From Dallia pectoralis (taxonomy: Eukaryota; Chordata; Actinopteri; Esociformes; Umbridae), in assembly GCA_029465975.1 (NCBI GenBank), contig CM055741.1:751720-815719 (forward strand): DNA of 64,000 bases. The letters are read 5' to 3'. Shown here one piece after another: positions 1-14,100 of the stretch (positions within the stretch are counted from its first letter, which is position 1; each line of letters opens with the position of its first letter). The notes beneath the pieces are model-generated. The model saw nothing but the letters and a program-made list of their open reading frames with translations, was not told the DNA's origin and did not search any database. The position numbers and the translations under genes were made by a program.

Positions 1-680
1 GTGGACAGATGGATCTAACACCAAGTGGAATAAGCGGACAGATGGATCTAACAACAAGTGGAATAAGTGGACAGATGGACCTAACAAGTGGAATAAGCGG
101 ACAGATGGATCTAACACCAAGTGGAATAAGTGGACAGATGGATCTAACAACAAGTGGAATAAGTGGACAGATGGATCTAACAAGAAAGTGGAATAAGCAG
201 ACAGATGGATCTAACAAGAAAGTGGAATAAGCAGACAGATGGATCTAACAAGAAAGCGGAATAACTGGAGAGATGGATTTAACACCAAGTGGAATAAGCA
301 GACAGATGGATTTAACACCAAGTGGAATAAGCAGACAGATGGATCTAACACCAAGTGGAATAAGTGGACAGATGGATCTAACAACAAGTGGAATAAGCAG
401 ACAGATGGATCTAACAAGAAAGTGGAATAAGCAGACAGATGGATCTAACAAGAAAGTGGAATAACTGGAGAGATGGATTTAACACCAAGTGGAATAAGCA
501 GACAGATGGATTTAACACCAAGTGGAATAAGCAGACAGATGGATCTAACACCAAGTGGAATAAGCAGACAGATTGATCTAACACCAAGTGGAATAAGCAG
601 ACAGATGGATCTAACACAAAGTGGAATAGCTGGACAGATGGATCTAACACCAAGTGGAATAAGCGGACAGATGGGTCTAA
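1..680. repeat. 33-bp minisatellite in ern2 intron 15
   Basis: About 20 copies of a 33-bp unit, approximately GTGGAATAAGCGGACAGATG plus GATCTAACACCAA, with variants. It runs off the left edge and starts only a few bases after the exon 15 donor. The open frames across it are repeat translation. Confidence 0.95.
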
Positions 681-685
681 CTGAC

Positions 686-776
686 CGGAAGACGAAGGTA
701 CCCGCTGTTCCGTGTCCCAGAACCTCTGATGTAGAGAAGGAGATCTTCCCCACGTGCACCTCCTCCATCCCTCCTT
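686..776 (-). CDS. ern2: ern2 exon 15: start of kinase domain
   Basis: 91 bp. Acceptor CTCACAG, donor GTCAGT. Encodes EGGMEEVHVGKISFSTSEVL followed by GHGTAGTFVFR, the first strand and nucleotide-binding loop of the kinase. The following intron begins directly with a 33-bp array that runs off the window. Confidence 0.92.
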
Positions 777-3700
777 CTGTGAGAAATATATTGCAATGTA
801 GAAATACATGTATTTCCTGAACCGGTCATTTATTGTAATTTATTTAATATATATTGTAATTTATTTAATATATATTGTCATTTTTTGTAATATAATGTCA
901 TTTATTGTAATATATTGTCATTTTTGTAATATATTGTCATTTATTGTAATATATTGTCATTTATTGTAATATATTGTCATTTATTGTAATGAATTGTCAT
1001 TTATTGTAATATATTGGAATTTTTTGTAATATATTGTCATTTATTGTAATATATTGCAATTTTTTTTTATATATTGTCATTTATTGTAATATATTGTCAT
1101 TTATTGTAATATATTGCAATTTTTTGTAATATATTGTCATTTATTGTAATATATTGTCATTTATTGTAATATATTGCAATTTTTTGTAATATATTGTCAT
1201 TTTTTGTAATATATTGTCATTTATTGTAATATATTGTCATTTATCGTAATATATTGTCATTTATCGTAATATATTGTCATTTATTGTAATATATTGTCAT
1301 TTATCGTAATATATTGTCATTTATCGTAATATATTGTCATTTATTGTAATATATTGTCATTTATTTTATATTTGACAGATGATGAACATGTCAATGTGAA
1401 CCACACCCTGTGTTGATGATGTCACTGGAGCTCCGTTCCTGTCTGCTGAGTCACTGCTGTTACCAGGGCAACCAGTGAGAAGAGGTGCCAAAGAGGATGG
1501 CTGGGATTCTGCTGGCTGAGGAGCGGCGTCTGTAGAAAGGGGTGTGTCTGGCATATCAGGGGGCGTCTCTGAAGAGGGTGTGTCTATGAGTCGTTGGAGA
1601 CGGGAATCCAGAGCTTCCTCCAATTGTTGCCTCTGGTGTTTCTGCTGCTGGGCCAATCGCTGACACACAACACACAATTAAAAGTAGGTACACACAAAAG
1701 ACCACCTCCTCCAGTGCACCAGAACCCCTCCAGAACACCAGAACCCCTCCAGAACACCAGAACCCCTCCAGTACACCAGAACCCCTCCAGAACACCAGAA
1801 CCCCCCCAGAGCACCAGAACCCCTCCAGAGCACCAGAACCCCTCCAGAGCACCAGAACCCCTCCAGAGCACCAGAACCCCTCCAGAGCACCAGAACCCCT
1901 CCAGTGCACCAGAACCCCTCCAGTACACCAGAACCAGTTCAGCACACCAGAACCAGTTCAGCACACCAGAACCAGTTCAGCACACCAGAACCAGTTCAGT
2001 ACACCAGAACCAGTTCAGTGCACCAGAACCCCTCCATTACACCAGAACCCCTCCATTACACCAGAACAGTACACCAGAACCCCTCCAGTACACCAGAACC
2101 AGTTCAGTACACCAGAACCAGTTCAGTGCACCAGAACCCCTCCAGAACACCAGAACCAGTTCAGTGCAGCAGAATCCCATCAGAACACCAGAACCAGTTC
2201 AGTGCACCAGAACTCCAGAACCCACCAGAACCAGTTCAGCACGTACCTGTGGGTATGTCAGAGCGAAGACAATCCACCCTCCCAACAGCAGTGACAGTAT
2301 CACCACGGTAACAGGGTCCAGGTATATATAAGCAGGCAGCACAGAGGACAGCCCTGGGTTGGACCCAGCAGGAGTCCGTTTATGTTCAGCTCTAACTGAA
2401 CTAAATCCTCCCCAAGGGGTCAGATGGTTAGAGAGCTGGAGAACAAGACAGTGGTCAGAGGTCAGAGCCAACATGTTGGACCAGAGGTCAGGGGTCAGAG
2501 ACAACATTTTGGATCAGGGGTCAGGGGTCAGAGACAACATGTTGGATCAGGGGTCAGGGGTCAGAGACAACATGTTGGATAGGATGATGAAGACATCACA
2601 CCACAGAATGATGAAGACATCACATCACAGAATGATGAACACATCATTGGTTGATACTCACATGATGGTCTGTATTGGTGTTCTGGGACGAAATAACAGC
2701 CTCTCTAGAACGCTGCAGGTTAGGTGGGAATTCTCTCAGCATGGTGGTGTGGGCTACTGGAGGCAACTCATGATGACCTGAGATACAAAGACATACGAGA
2801 TGACATAAACACCACGTTAATACTAGATGACCTGACATACACAGACATACGAGATGACAAACACCACGTTAATACTAGATGACATGACGTACAGAGACAT
2901 ACGAGATGACATAAACACCACGTTAATACTAGATGACCTGACATACACAGACATACGAGATGACAAACACCACGTTAATACTAGATGACCTGACATACAG
3001 AGACATACGAGATGACAAACACCACGTTAATACTAGATGACATGACGTACAGAGACATACGAGATGACATAAACACCACGTTATGAGACGGGTTGAGTGT
3101 TGGTATGAGACGGGTTGAGTGTTGGTATGAGACGGGTCGAGTGTTGGTATGAGACGGGTTTAGTGTTGGTATGAGACGGGTTTAGTGTTGGTATGAGACG
3201 GGTTGAGTGTTGGTATGAGACGGGTTTAGTGTTGGTATGAGACGGGTTTAGTGTTGGTATGAGACGGGTTGAGTGTTGGTATGAGACGGGTTTAGTGTTG
3301 GTATGAGACGGGTCGAGTGTTGGTATGAGACGGGTTGAGTGTTGGTATGAGACGGGTTTAGTGTTGGTATGAGACGGGTCGAGTGTTGGTATGAGACGGG
3401 TTTAGTGTTGGTATGAGACTATATATGAGTCATGTTACCTATGAGCAGCCACTGGTTGTTCAGAGTATTTGTTGACCCAGCGGGGTAGCGAACATCAGTA
3501 GATGGGGTGATCTCACACTCTCCTCTGTCTCCGACTGTCACCTCCTCTGTTTCCGGACCATCGATACGAGCCAGCGTTAGGCCTCGCGGCTGCCATGGCA
3601 ACACAAAACATCATTACTCAATCACTTAATCATCGATGCTAATAGGCTGCTGTGGATGTTAGCTGACAGCTGTACTGACCACAAGAGAGACTCCGTCGTG

Positions 3701-4903
3701 AACAAGGGAAGTGGAAGCGTAGAGGTGAGAGTTCATCTTCCCTACATAAAGAGTCGGCCTAAAGCACACACACAAAAATAAATTAAAATGTTATTATAGT
3801 GATGTTGGATGTGTGTGTGTGTGTCCTACACTAGCTGTGTGTGTGTGTGCGTGTGTGTGTGTGTCCTACACTAGCTGTGTGTGTGTGTGCGTGTGTGTGT
3901 GTGTCCTACACTAGCTGTGTGTGTGTGTGTCCTACACTAGCTGTGTGTGTGTGTGCGTGTGTGTGTGTGTCCTACACTAGCTGTGTGTGTGTGTGCGTGT
4001 GTGTGTGTGTCCTACACTAGCTGTGTGTGTGTGTGCGTGTGTGTGTGTGTCCTACACTAGCTGTGTGTGTGGGTGCGTGTGTGTGTGTGTCCTACACTAG
4101 CTGTGTGTGTGTGTGCGTGTGTGTGTGTGTCCTACACTAGCTGTGTGTGTGTGTGTGTGTGTCCTACACTAGCTGTGTGTGTGTGTGCGTGTGTGTGTGT
4201 GTGTCCTACACTAGCTGTGTGTGTGTGTGCGTGTGTGTGTCCTACACTAGCTGTGTGTGTGTGTGTGCGTGTGTGTGTGTGTCCTACACTAGCTGTGTGT
4301 GTGTGCGTGTGTGTCCTACACTAGCTGTGTGTGTGTGTGCGTGTGTGTGTGTGTCCTACACTAGCTGTGTGTGTGTGTGCGTGTGTGTGTGTGTCCTACA
4401 CTAGCTGTGTGTGTGCGTGTGTGTGTGTGTCCTACACTAGCTGTGTGTGTCCTACACTAGCTGTGTGTGTGTGTGTGTGCGTGTGTGTGTCCTACACTAG
4501 CTGTGTGTGTGTGTGCGTGTGTGTCCTACACTAGCTGTGTGTGTGTGTGTGTGTCGTGTGTGTGTCCTACACTAGCTGTGTGTGTGTGTGTGTGTGTGTC
4601 CTACACTAGCTGTGTGTGTGTGTGCGTGTGTGTGTGTCCTACACTAGCTGTGTGTGTGCGTGTGTGTGTGTGTCCTACACTAGCTGTGTGTGTGTGTGCA
4701 TGTGTGTGTGTGTCCTACACTAGCTGTGTGTGTGTGTGCGTGTGTGTGTCCTACACTAGCTGTGTGTGTGCGTGTGTGTGTGTCCTACACTAGCTGTGTG
4801 TGTGTGTGCGTGTGTGTGTGTGTCCTACACTAGCTGTGTGTGTGTGTGCGTGTGTGTGTCCTACACTAGCTGTGAGTGTGCGTGTGTGTGTGTCCTACAC
4901 TAG

Positions 4904-4999
<96 letters not shown>

Positions 5000-5131
5000 T
5001 ACACTAGCTGTGTGTGTGTGTGTGTGTGCGTGTCTTACACCAGCTGTGTGTGTGTGTGTCCTACACTAGCTGTGTGTGTGTGTGTGTCCTACACTAGCTG
5101 TGTGTGTGCGTGTGTGTGTGTCCTGCACTAG

Positions 5132-5179
<48 letters not shown>

Positions 5180-8100
5180 CTTACACCAGCTGTGTGTGTG
5201 CGTGTGTGTGTCCTGCACTAGCTGTGTGTGTGTGTGTGTGTGCGTGTCTTACACCAGCTGTGTGTGTGTGCTGGCCTGCTCCGTAACAAACTGGTAGCTC
5301 CACTTCATGGTGTGAGCATCGTGGGAGGAAAAGGTGAGGTAGCGTAGAGTCTCCATGGCAACGGACAGGTGAGGGGCGTGTCTTAGAGAGTCCTGACTGT
5401 ATAGGTAGACGCCCACCACAGGTGAGCCATAATTCTGCATCCACAAAACATCCCCTGAAATATATGTCAGGGTTAAGGTTAGGGTCAGAACAAAATGTGT
5501 GTATAGTTTACAGTAGGTGATCAAACACAGGTGATCTGGTGATTGGAGGAAAGTGATCACATGGTCTACAATAGCTAAACACTAGATGGTTACAACAGGT
5601 GATCATCAAACACAGGTGATCTGGTGATTGGAGGAAAGTGATCACATGGTCTACAATAGCTAAACACTAGATGGTTACAGTCATAGACATAATATACATA
5701 GACGCCGCATCGACCGCTACTGCCTACTGGCGCTGACGAGAAATGCGGCCGCCATCTTGTATCGGTCCCCCGCTCCACTCAGTTTAATCTGTTTGGCTGG
5801 TGCAATGAGCTGTCAGCGCATTCAATTAATCATACCTCACTGAATACACAACTGATTTAATCATACCTCACTGAATACACAACTGATTTAATCATACCTC
5901 ACTGAATACACAACTGATTTAATCATACCTCACTGAATACACAACTGATTTAATCATACCTCACTGAATACACAACTGATTTAATCATACCTCACTGAAT
6001 ACACAACTGATTTAATCATATCTCACTGAATACACAACTGATTTAATCATACCTCACTGAATACACAACTGATTTAATCATACCTCACTGAATACACAAC
6101 TGATTTAATCATACCTCACTGAATACACAACTGATTTAATCATACCTCACTGAATACACAACTGATTTAATCATACCTCACTGAATACACAACTGATTTA
6201 ATCATATCTCACTGAATACACAACTGATTTAATCATACCTCACTGAATACACAACTGATTTAATCATACCTCACTGAATACACAACTGATTTAATCATAC
6301 CTCACTGAATACACAACTGATTTAATCATACCTCACTGAATACACAACTGATTTAATCATACCTCACTGAATACACAACTGATTTAATCATACCTCACTG
6401 AATACACAACTGATTTAATCATACCTCACTGAATACACAACTGATTTAATCATACCTCACTGAATACACAACTGATTTAATCATACCTCACTGAATACAC
6501 AACTGATTTAATCATACCTACACTGAATACACAATACACTGATTTAATCATACCTCACTGAATACACAACTGATTTAATCATACCTCACTGAATACACAA
6601 CTGATTTAATCATACCTCACTGAATACACAACTGATTTAATCATACCTCACTGAATACACAACTGATTTAATCATACCTCACTGAATACACAACTGATTT
6701 AATCATACCTCACTGAATACACAACTGATTTAATCATACCTCACTGACTACACAACTGATTTAATCATACCTCACTGAATACACAACTGATTTAATCATA
6801 CCTCACTGAATACACAACTGATTTAATCATACCTCACTGAATACACAACTGATTTAATCATACCTCACTGAATACACAACTGATTTAATCATACCTCACT
6901 GAATACACAACTGATTTAATCATACCTCACTGAATACACAACTGATTTAATCATACCTCACTGAATACACAACTGATTTAATCATACCTCACTGAATACA
7001 CAACTGATTTAATCATACCTCACTGAATACACAACTGATTTAATCATACCTCACTGAATACACAACTGATTTAATCATATCTCACTGAATACACAACTGA
7101 TGTAATCATACCTCACTGAATACACAACTGATTTAATCATACCTCACTGAATACACAACTGATTTAATCATACCTCACTGAATACACAACTGATTTAATC
7201 ATATCTCACTGAATACACAACTGATTTTCACGTGGGTTTTTTTGCAGCTAAGGTCATACATGTAGCTATGACACAGGACACATGGTTCAGTGTATTTTAA
7301 TATTCATAGTGGGCTTAACAGTAATATAATATTCTGATATATGATGAGATGTAGGCTATGATAGGTATTTTGCAAATCACACACTATAATTATGATAGAG
7401 AAGCAGAAACAGATAGTGGCAGTAAAGTCAGATATTTAATTAGTTGAAAAAACAATACATGATTATATTTATACAATACATGATTAGCTTTTTATATATG
7501 ACACACACACCACACTAAAACCCCTGGTAGAGGACTGTTTTGCAGAGCTTCTTTCTCTGCTCCCTTTATGCAGTTCAAAAGAGGTGAGTTTGGCAACGTG
7601 GTTCAGCCTTAGGCTTGAGAAACACAAACACAACCAATGACAACAAGTCTGAATGATGGTTGTCGATGCCAATCTGGGTCTCCTCAATGTGTTCCCCAGC
7701 AGAAAAACATCCTTCGTTCCAATCTCCTCTCGGACGATGTGTGTGACTGTCGACACCTTAGGAGCTTGGATTGTTGAAGCTCAGCGGATCACCCTCTCTG
7801 CACCTCTCAGAACCTAATATTAAAAAAATAATACATATTTATGTTGTGATTTACACAGTGCTCACAGCAACTGCACACAGCGCCTGCCCAACACTGATAA
7901 TATAGTCAAATGATACGGTCTGATGATACGGTCTGATAATACAGTCTGATGATACAGTCTGATCATACAGTCTGATCATACAGTCTGATGATACGGTCTG
8001 ATAATACAGTCTGATAATACAGTCTAATGATACAGTCTGATATACAGTCTGATAATACAGTCTGATATACAGTCTGATATACAGTCTGATATACAGTCTG

Positions 8101-11100
8101 ATAATACAGTCTGATAATACAGTCTGATATACAGTCTGATATACAGTCTGATAATACAGTCTGATAATACCGTCTGATAATACAGTCTGATAATACAGTC
8201 TGATAATACCGTCTGATAATACAGTCTGATGATACAGTCTGATAATACAGTCTGATAATACGGTCTGATAATACGGTCTGCTAATACAGTCTGATAATAC
8301 AGTCTGATAATACAGTCTGATGATACGGTCTGATGATACGGTCTGATGATACGGTCTGATGATACGGTCTGATGATACGGTCTGGTAATACGGTCTGATC
8401 ATACAGTCTGATCATACAGTCTGATGATACAGTCTGATGATACAGTCTGATGATACAGTCTGATAATACAGTCTAATGATACAGTCTGATAATACAGTCT
8501 GGTAATACAGTCTGATAATACCGTCTGATAATACGGTCTGGTAATACGGTCTGATAATACAGTCTGATAATACAGTCTAATGATACAGTCTGATATACAG
8601 TCTGATAATACAGTCTGATAATACAGTCTGGTAATACAGTCTGATAATACAGTCTGATAATACAGTCTGATAATACAGTCTAATAATACAGTCTGATATA
8701 CAGTCTGATAATACAGTCTGATAATACAGTCTGATAATACGGTCTGGTAATACAGTCTGATAATACAACACTGATAATACAGTCTGATAATACAGTCTGA
8801 TCATACAGTCTGATAATACAACACTGATAATACAGTCTGATAATACAGTCTGATAATACAGTCTGATAATACGGTCTAATGATACGGTCTGATAATACAG
8901 TCTGATAATACAGTCTGATAATACAGTCTGATACAGACTGATAATACAGTCTGATAATACAGTCTGATAATACAGTCTGATAATACAGTCTGATAATACA
9001 GTCTGATAATACAGTCTGATAATACAGTCTAATGATACAGTCTGATATCAGTCTGGTAATACCGTCTGATAATACGGTCTGGTAATACGGTCTGATAATA
9101 CGGTCTGATAATACGGTCTGATAATACGGTCTGGTAATACGGTCTGATAATACGGTCTGATAATACGGTCTGATAATACGGTCTGATAATACGGTCTGAT
9201 ATACAGTCTGATAATACGGTCTGATAATACGGTCTGATAATACGGTCTGATGATACGGTCTGATGATACGGTCTGATGATACGGTCTGATGATACGGTCT
9301 GGTAATACGGTCTGATAATACGGTCTGATATACAGTCTGATAATACGGTCTGATAATACGGTCTGATGATACGGTCTGATAATACGGTCTGATAATACAG
9401 TCTGATCATACAGTCTAATGATACAGTCTGATGATACAGTCTGATGATACAGTCTGATGATACAGTCTGATAATACAGTCTAATGATACGGTCTGATAAT
9501 ACAGTCTGATAATACAGTCTGATAATACAGTCTAATGATACAGTCTGATAATACGGTCTGATGATACGGTCTGATAATACAGTCTAATGATACAGTCTGA
9601 TAATACAGTCTGATAATACAGTCTGATAATACAGTCTAATGATACAGTCTAATGATACAGTCTGATAATACAGTCTGATAATACAGTCTAATGATACAGT
9701 CTGATGATACAGTCTGATAATACAGTCTGATGATACGGTCTGATAATACAGTCTAATAATACGGTCTGATAATACGGTCTGATAATACGGTCTGATAATA
9801 CGGTCTGATAATACGGTCTGATAATACGGTCTGATGATACGGTCTGATGATACGGTCTGATATACGGTCTGATAATACGGTCTGATAATACGGTCTGATA
9901 ATACGGTCTGATAATACGGTCTAATGATACAGTCTGGTAATACGGTCTGGTAATACGGTCTGATGATACGGTCTGATGATACGGTCTGATGATACAGTCT
10001 GATAATACGGTCTGATGATACGGTCTGATGATACGGTCTGGTAATACGGTCTGGTAATACGGTCTGGTAATACGGTCTGATGATACGGTCTGATAATACA
10101 GTCTGATAATACAGTCTGATAATACAGTCTGATAATACGGTCTGATAATACAGTCTGATAATACAGTCTGATATACAGTCTGATAATACGGTCTGATGAT
10201 ACGGTCTGATAATACGGTCTGATAATACGGTCTGATGATACGGTCTGATGATACGGTCTGATAATACAGTCTGATAATACGGTCTGATGATACGGTCTGA
10301 TAATACAGTCTGATAATACAGTCTGATATACAGTCTGATAATACGGTCTGATGATACGGTCTGATAATACAGTCTGATAATACAGTCTGATATACAGTCT
10401 GATAATACAGTCTGATATACAGTCTGATAATACGGTCTGATGATACGGTCTGATGATACGGTCTGATAATACGGTCTGATAATACGGTCTGATGATACGG
10501 TCTGATGATACGGTCTGATGATACGGTCTGATAATACAGTCTGATAATACAGTCTGATAATACGGTCTGATAATACAGTCTGATAATACAGTCTGATATA
10601 CAGTCTGATAATACGGTCTGATAATACGGTCTGGTAATACGGTCTGATAATACGGTCTGGTAATACGGTCTGATAATACGGTCTGATAATACGGTCTGAT
10701 AATACGGTCTGATAATACGGTCTGATAATACGGTCTGATATACAGTCTGATAATACGGTCTGATAATACGGTCTGATAATACGGTCTGATGATACGGTCT
10801 GATGATACGGTCTGATGATACGGTCTGATGATACGGTCTGGTAATACGGTCTGATAATACGGTCTGATATACAGTCTGATAATACGGTCTGATAATACGG
10901 TCTGATAATACGGTCTGATGATACGGTCTGATGATACGGTCTGATGATACGGTCTGATGATACGGTCTGGTAATACGGTCTGATAATACAGTCTGATCAT
11001 ACAGTCTAATGATACAGTCTGATGATACAGTCTGATGATACAGTCTGATAATACAGTCTAATGATACGGTCTGATAATACAGTCTGATAATACAGTCTGA

Positions 11101-14100
11101 TAATACAGTCTAATGATACAGTCTGATAATACGGTCTGATGATACGGTCTGATAATACAGTCTAATGATACAGTCTGATAATACAGTCTGATAATACAGT
11201 CTGATAATACAGTCTAATGATACAGTCTGATAATACAGTCTGATAATACAGTCTGATAATACAGTCTAATGATACAGTCTGATGATACAGTCTGATAATA
11301 CAGTCTGATGATACGGTCTGATAATACAGTCTAATAATACAGTCTGATAATACGGTCTGATAATACGGTCTGATAATACGGTCTGATAATACGGTCTGAT
11401 AATACGGTCTGATAATACGGTCTGATGATACGGTCTGATATACGGTCTGATAATACGGTCTGATAATACGGTCTGATAATACAGTCTGATAATACGGTCT
11501 AATGATACAGTCTGGTAATACGGTCTGGTAATACGGTCTGATGATACGGTCTGATGATACGGTCTGATGATACAGTCTGATAATACGGTCTGATGATACG
11601 GTCTGATGATACGGTCTGGTAATACGGTCTGGTAATACGGTCTGGTAATACGGTCTGATGATACGGTCTGATAATACAGTCTGATAATACAGTCTGATAA
11701 TACAGTCTGATAATACGGTCTGATAATACAGTCTGATAATACAGTCTGATAATACAGTCTGATAATACGGTCTGATAATACGGTCTGATAATACGGTCTG
11801 ATAATGGGTCTGATGATACGGTCTGATGATACGGTCTGATAATACAGTCTGATAATACGGTCTGATGATACGGTCTGATAATACAGTCTGATAATACAGT
11901 CTGATATACAGTCTGATAATACGGTCTGATGATACGGTCTGATAATACAGTCTGATAATACAGTCTGATATACAGTCTGATAATACAGTCTGATATACAG
12001 TCTGATAATACGGTCTGATGATACGGTCTGATGATACGGTCTGATAATACGGTCTGATAATACGGTCTGATGATACGGTCTGATGATACTGATGATACGG
12101 CCTGATAATACAGTCTGATAATACAGTCTGATAATACGGTCTGATAATACAGTCTGATAATACAGTCTGATATACAGTCTGATAATACGGTCTGATAATA
12201 CGGTCTGATAATACGGTCTGATAATACGGTCTGGTAATACGGTCTGATAATACGGTCTGATAATACGGTCTGATAATACGGTCTGATAATACGGTCTGAT
12301 AATACGGTTCTGATATACAGTCTGATAATACGGTCTGATAATACGGTCTGATAATACGGTCTGATGATACGGTCTGATGATACGGTCTGATATACGGTCT
12401 GATGATACGGTCTGGTGATGCGGTCTGATAATACGGTCTGATATACAGTCTGATAATACGGTCTGATAATACGGTCTGATAATACGGTCTGATGATACGG
12501 TCTGATGATACGGTCTGATGATACGGTCTGGATGATACGGTCTGTAATACGGTCTGATAATACAGTCTGATCATACAGTCTAATGATACAGTCTGATGAT
12601 ACAGTCTGATGATACAGTCTGATAATACAGTCTAATGATACGGTCTGATAATACAGTCTGATAATACAGTCTGATAATACAGTCTAATGATACAGTCTGA
12701 TAATACGGTCTGATGATACGGTCTGATAATACAGTCTAATGATACAGTCTGATAATACAGTCTGATAATACAGTCTGATAATACAGTCTAATGATACAGT
12801 CTGATAATACAGTCTGATAATACAGTCTGATAATACAGTCTAATGATACAGTCTGATGATACAGTCTGATAATACAGTCTGATGATACGGTCTGATAATA
12901 CAGTCTAATAATACAGTCTGATAATACGGTCTGATAATACGGTCTGATAATACGGTCTGATAATACGGTCTGATAATACGGTCTGATAATACGGTCTGAT
13001 GATACGGTCTGATATACGGTCTGATAATACGGTCTGATAATACGGTCTGATAATACAGTCTGATAATACGGTCTAATGATACAGTCTGGTAATACGGTCT
13101 GGTAATACGGTCTGATGATACGGTCTGATGATACGGTCTGATGATACAGTCTGATAATACGGTCTGATGATACGGTCTGATGATACGGTCTGGTAATACG
13201 GTCTGGTAATACGGTCTGGTAATACGGTCTGATGATACGGTCTGATAATACAGTCTGATAATACAGTCTGATAATACAGTCTGATAATACGGTCTGATAA
13301 TACAGTCTGATAATACAGTCTGATAATACAGTCTGATATACAGTCTGATAATACGGTCTGATGATACGGTCTGATGATACGGTCTGATAATACGGTCTGA
13401 TGATACGGTCTGATGATACGGTCTGATAATACAGTCTGATAATACGGTCTGATGATACGGTCTGATAATACAGTCTGATAATACAGTCTGATATACAGTC
13501 TGATAATACAGTCTGATATACAGTCTGATAATACGGTCTGATGATACGGTCTGATAATACGGTCTGATAATACGGTCTGATAATACGGTCTGATGATACG
13601 GTCTGATGATACGGTCTGATAATACAGTCTGATAATACAGTCTGATAATACGGTCTGATAATACAGTCTGATAATACAGTCTGATGATACAGTCTGATAA
13701 TACAGTCTGATGATACGGTCTGATAATACAGTCTGATAATACAGTCTGATATACAGTCTGATAATACAGTCTGATAATACAGTCTGATGATACAGTCTGA
13801 TGATACGGTCTGATAATACAGTCTGATAATACAGTCTGATATACAGTCTGATAATACAGTCTGATATACAGTCTGATAATACGGTCTGATGATACGGTCT
13901 GATGATACGGTCTGATAATACGGTCTGATAATACGGTCTGATAATACGGTCTGATGATACGGTCTGATGATACGGTCTGATAATACAGTCTGATAATACG
14001 GTCTGATAATACGGTCTGATAATACAGTCTGATAATACGGTCTGATAATACAGTCTGATAATACAGTCTGATATACAGTCTGATAATACGGTCTGATGAT

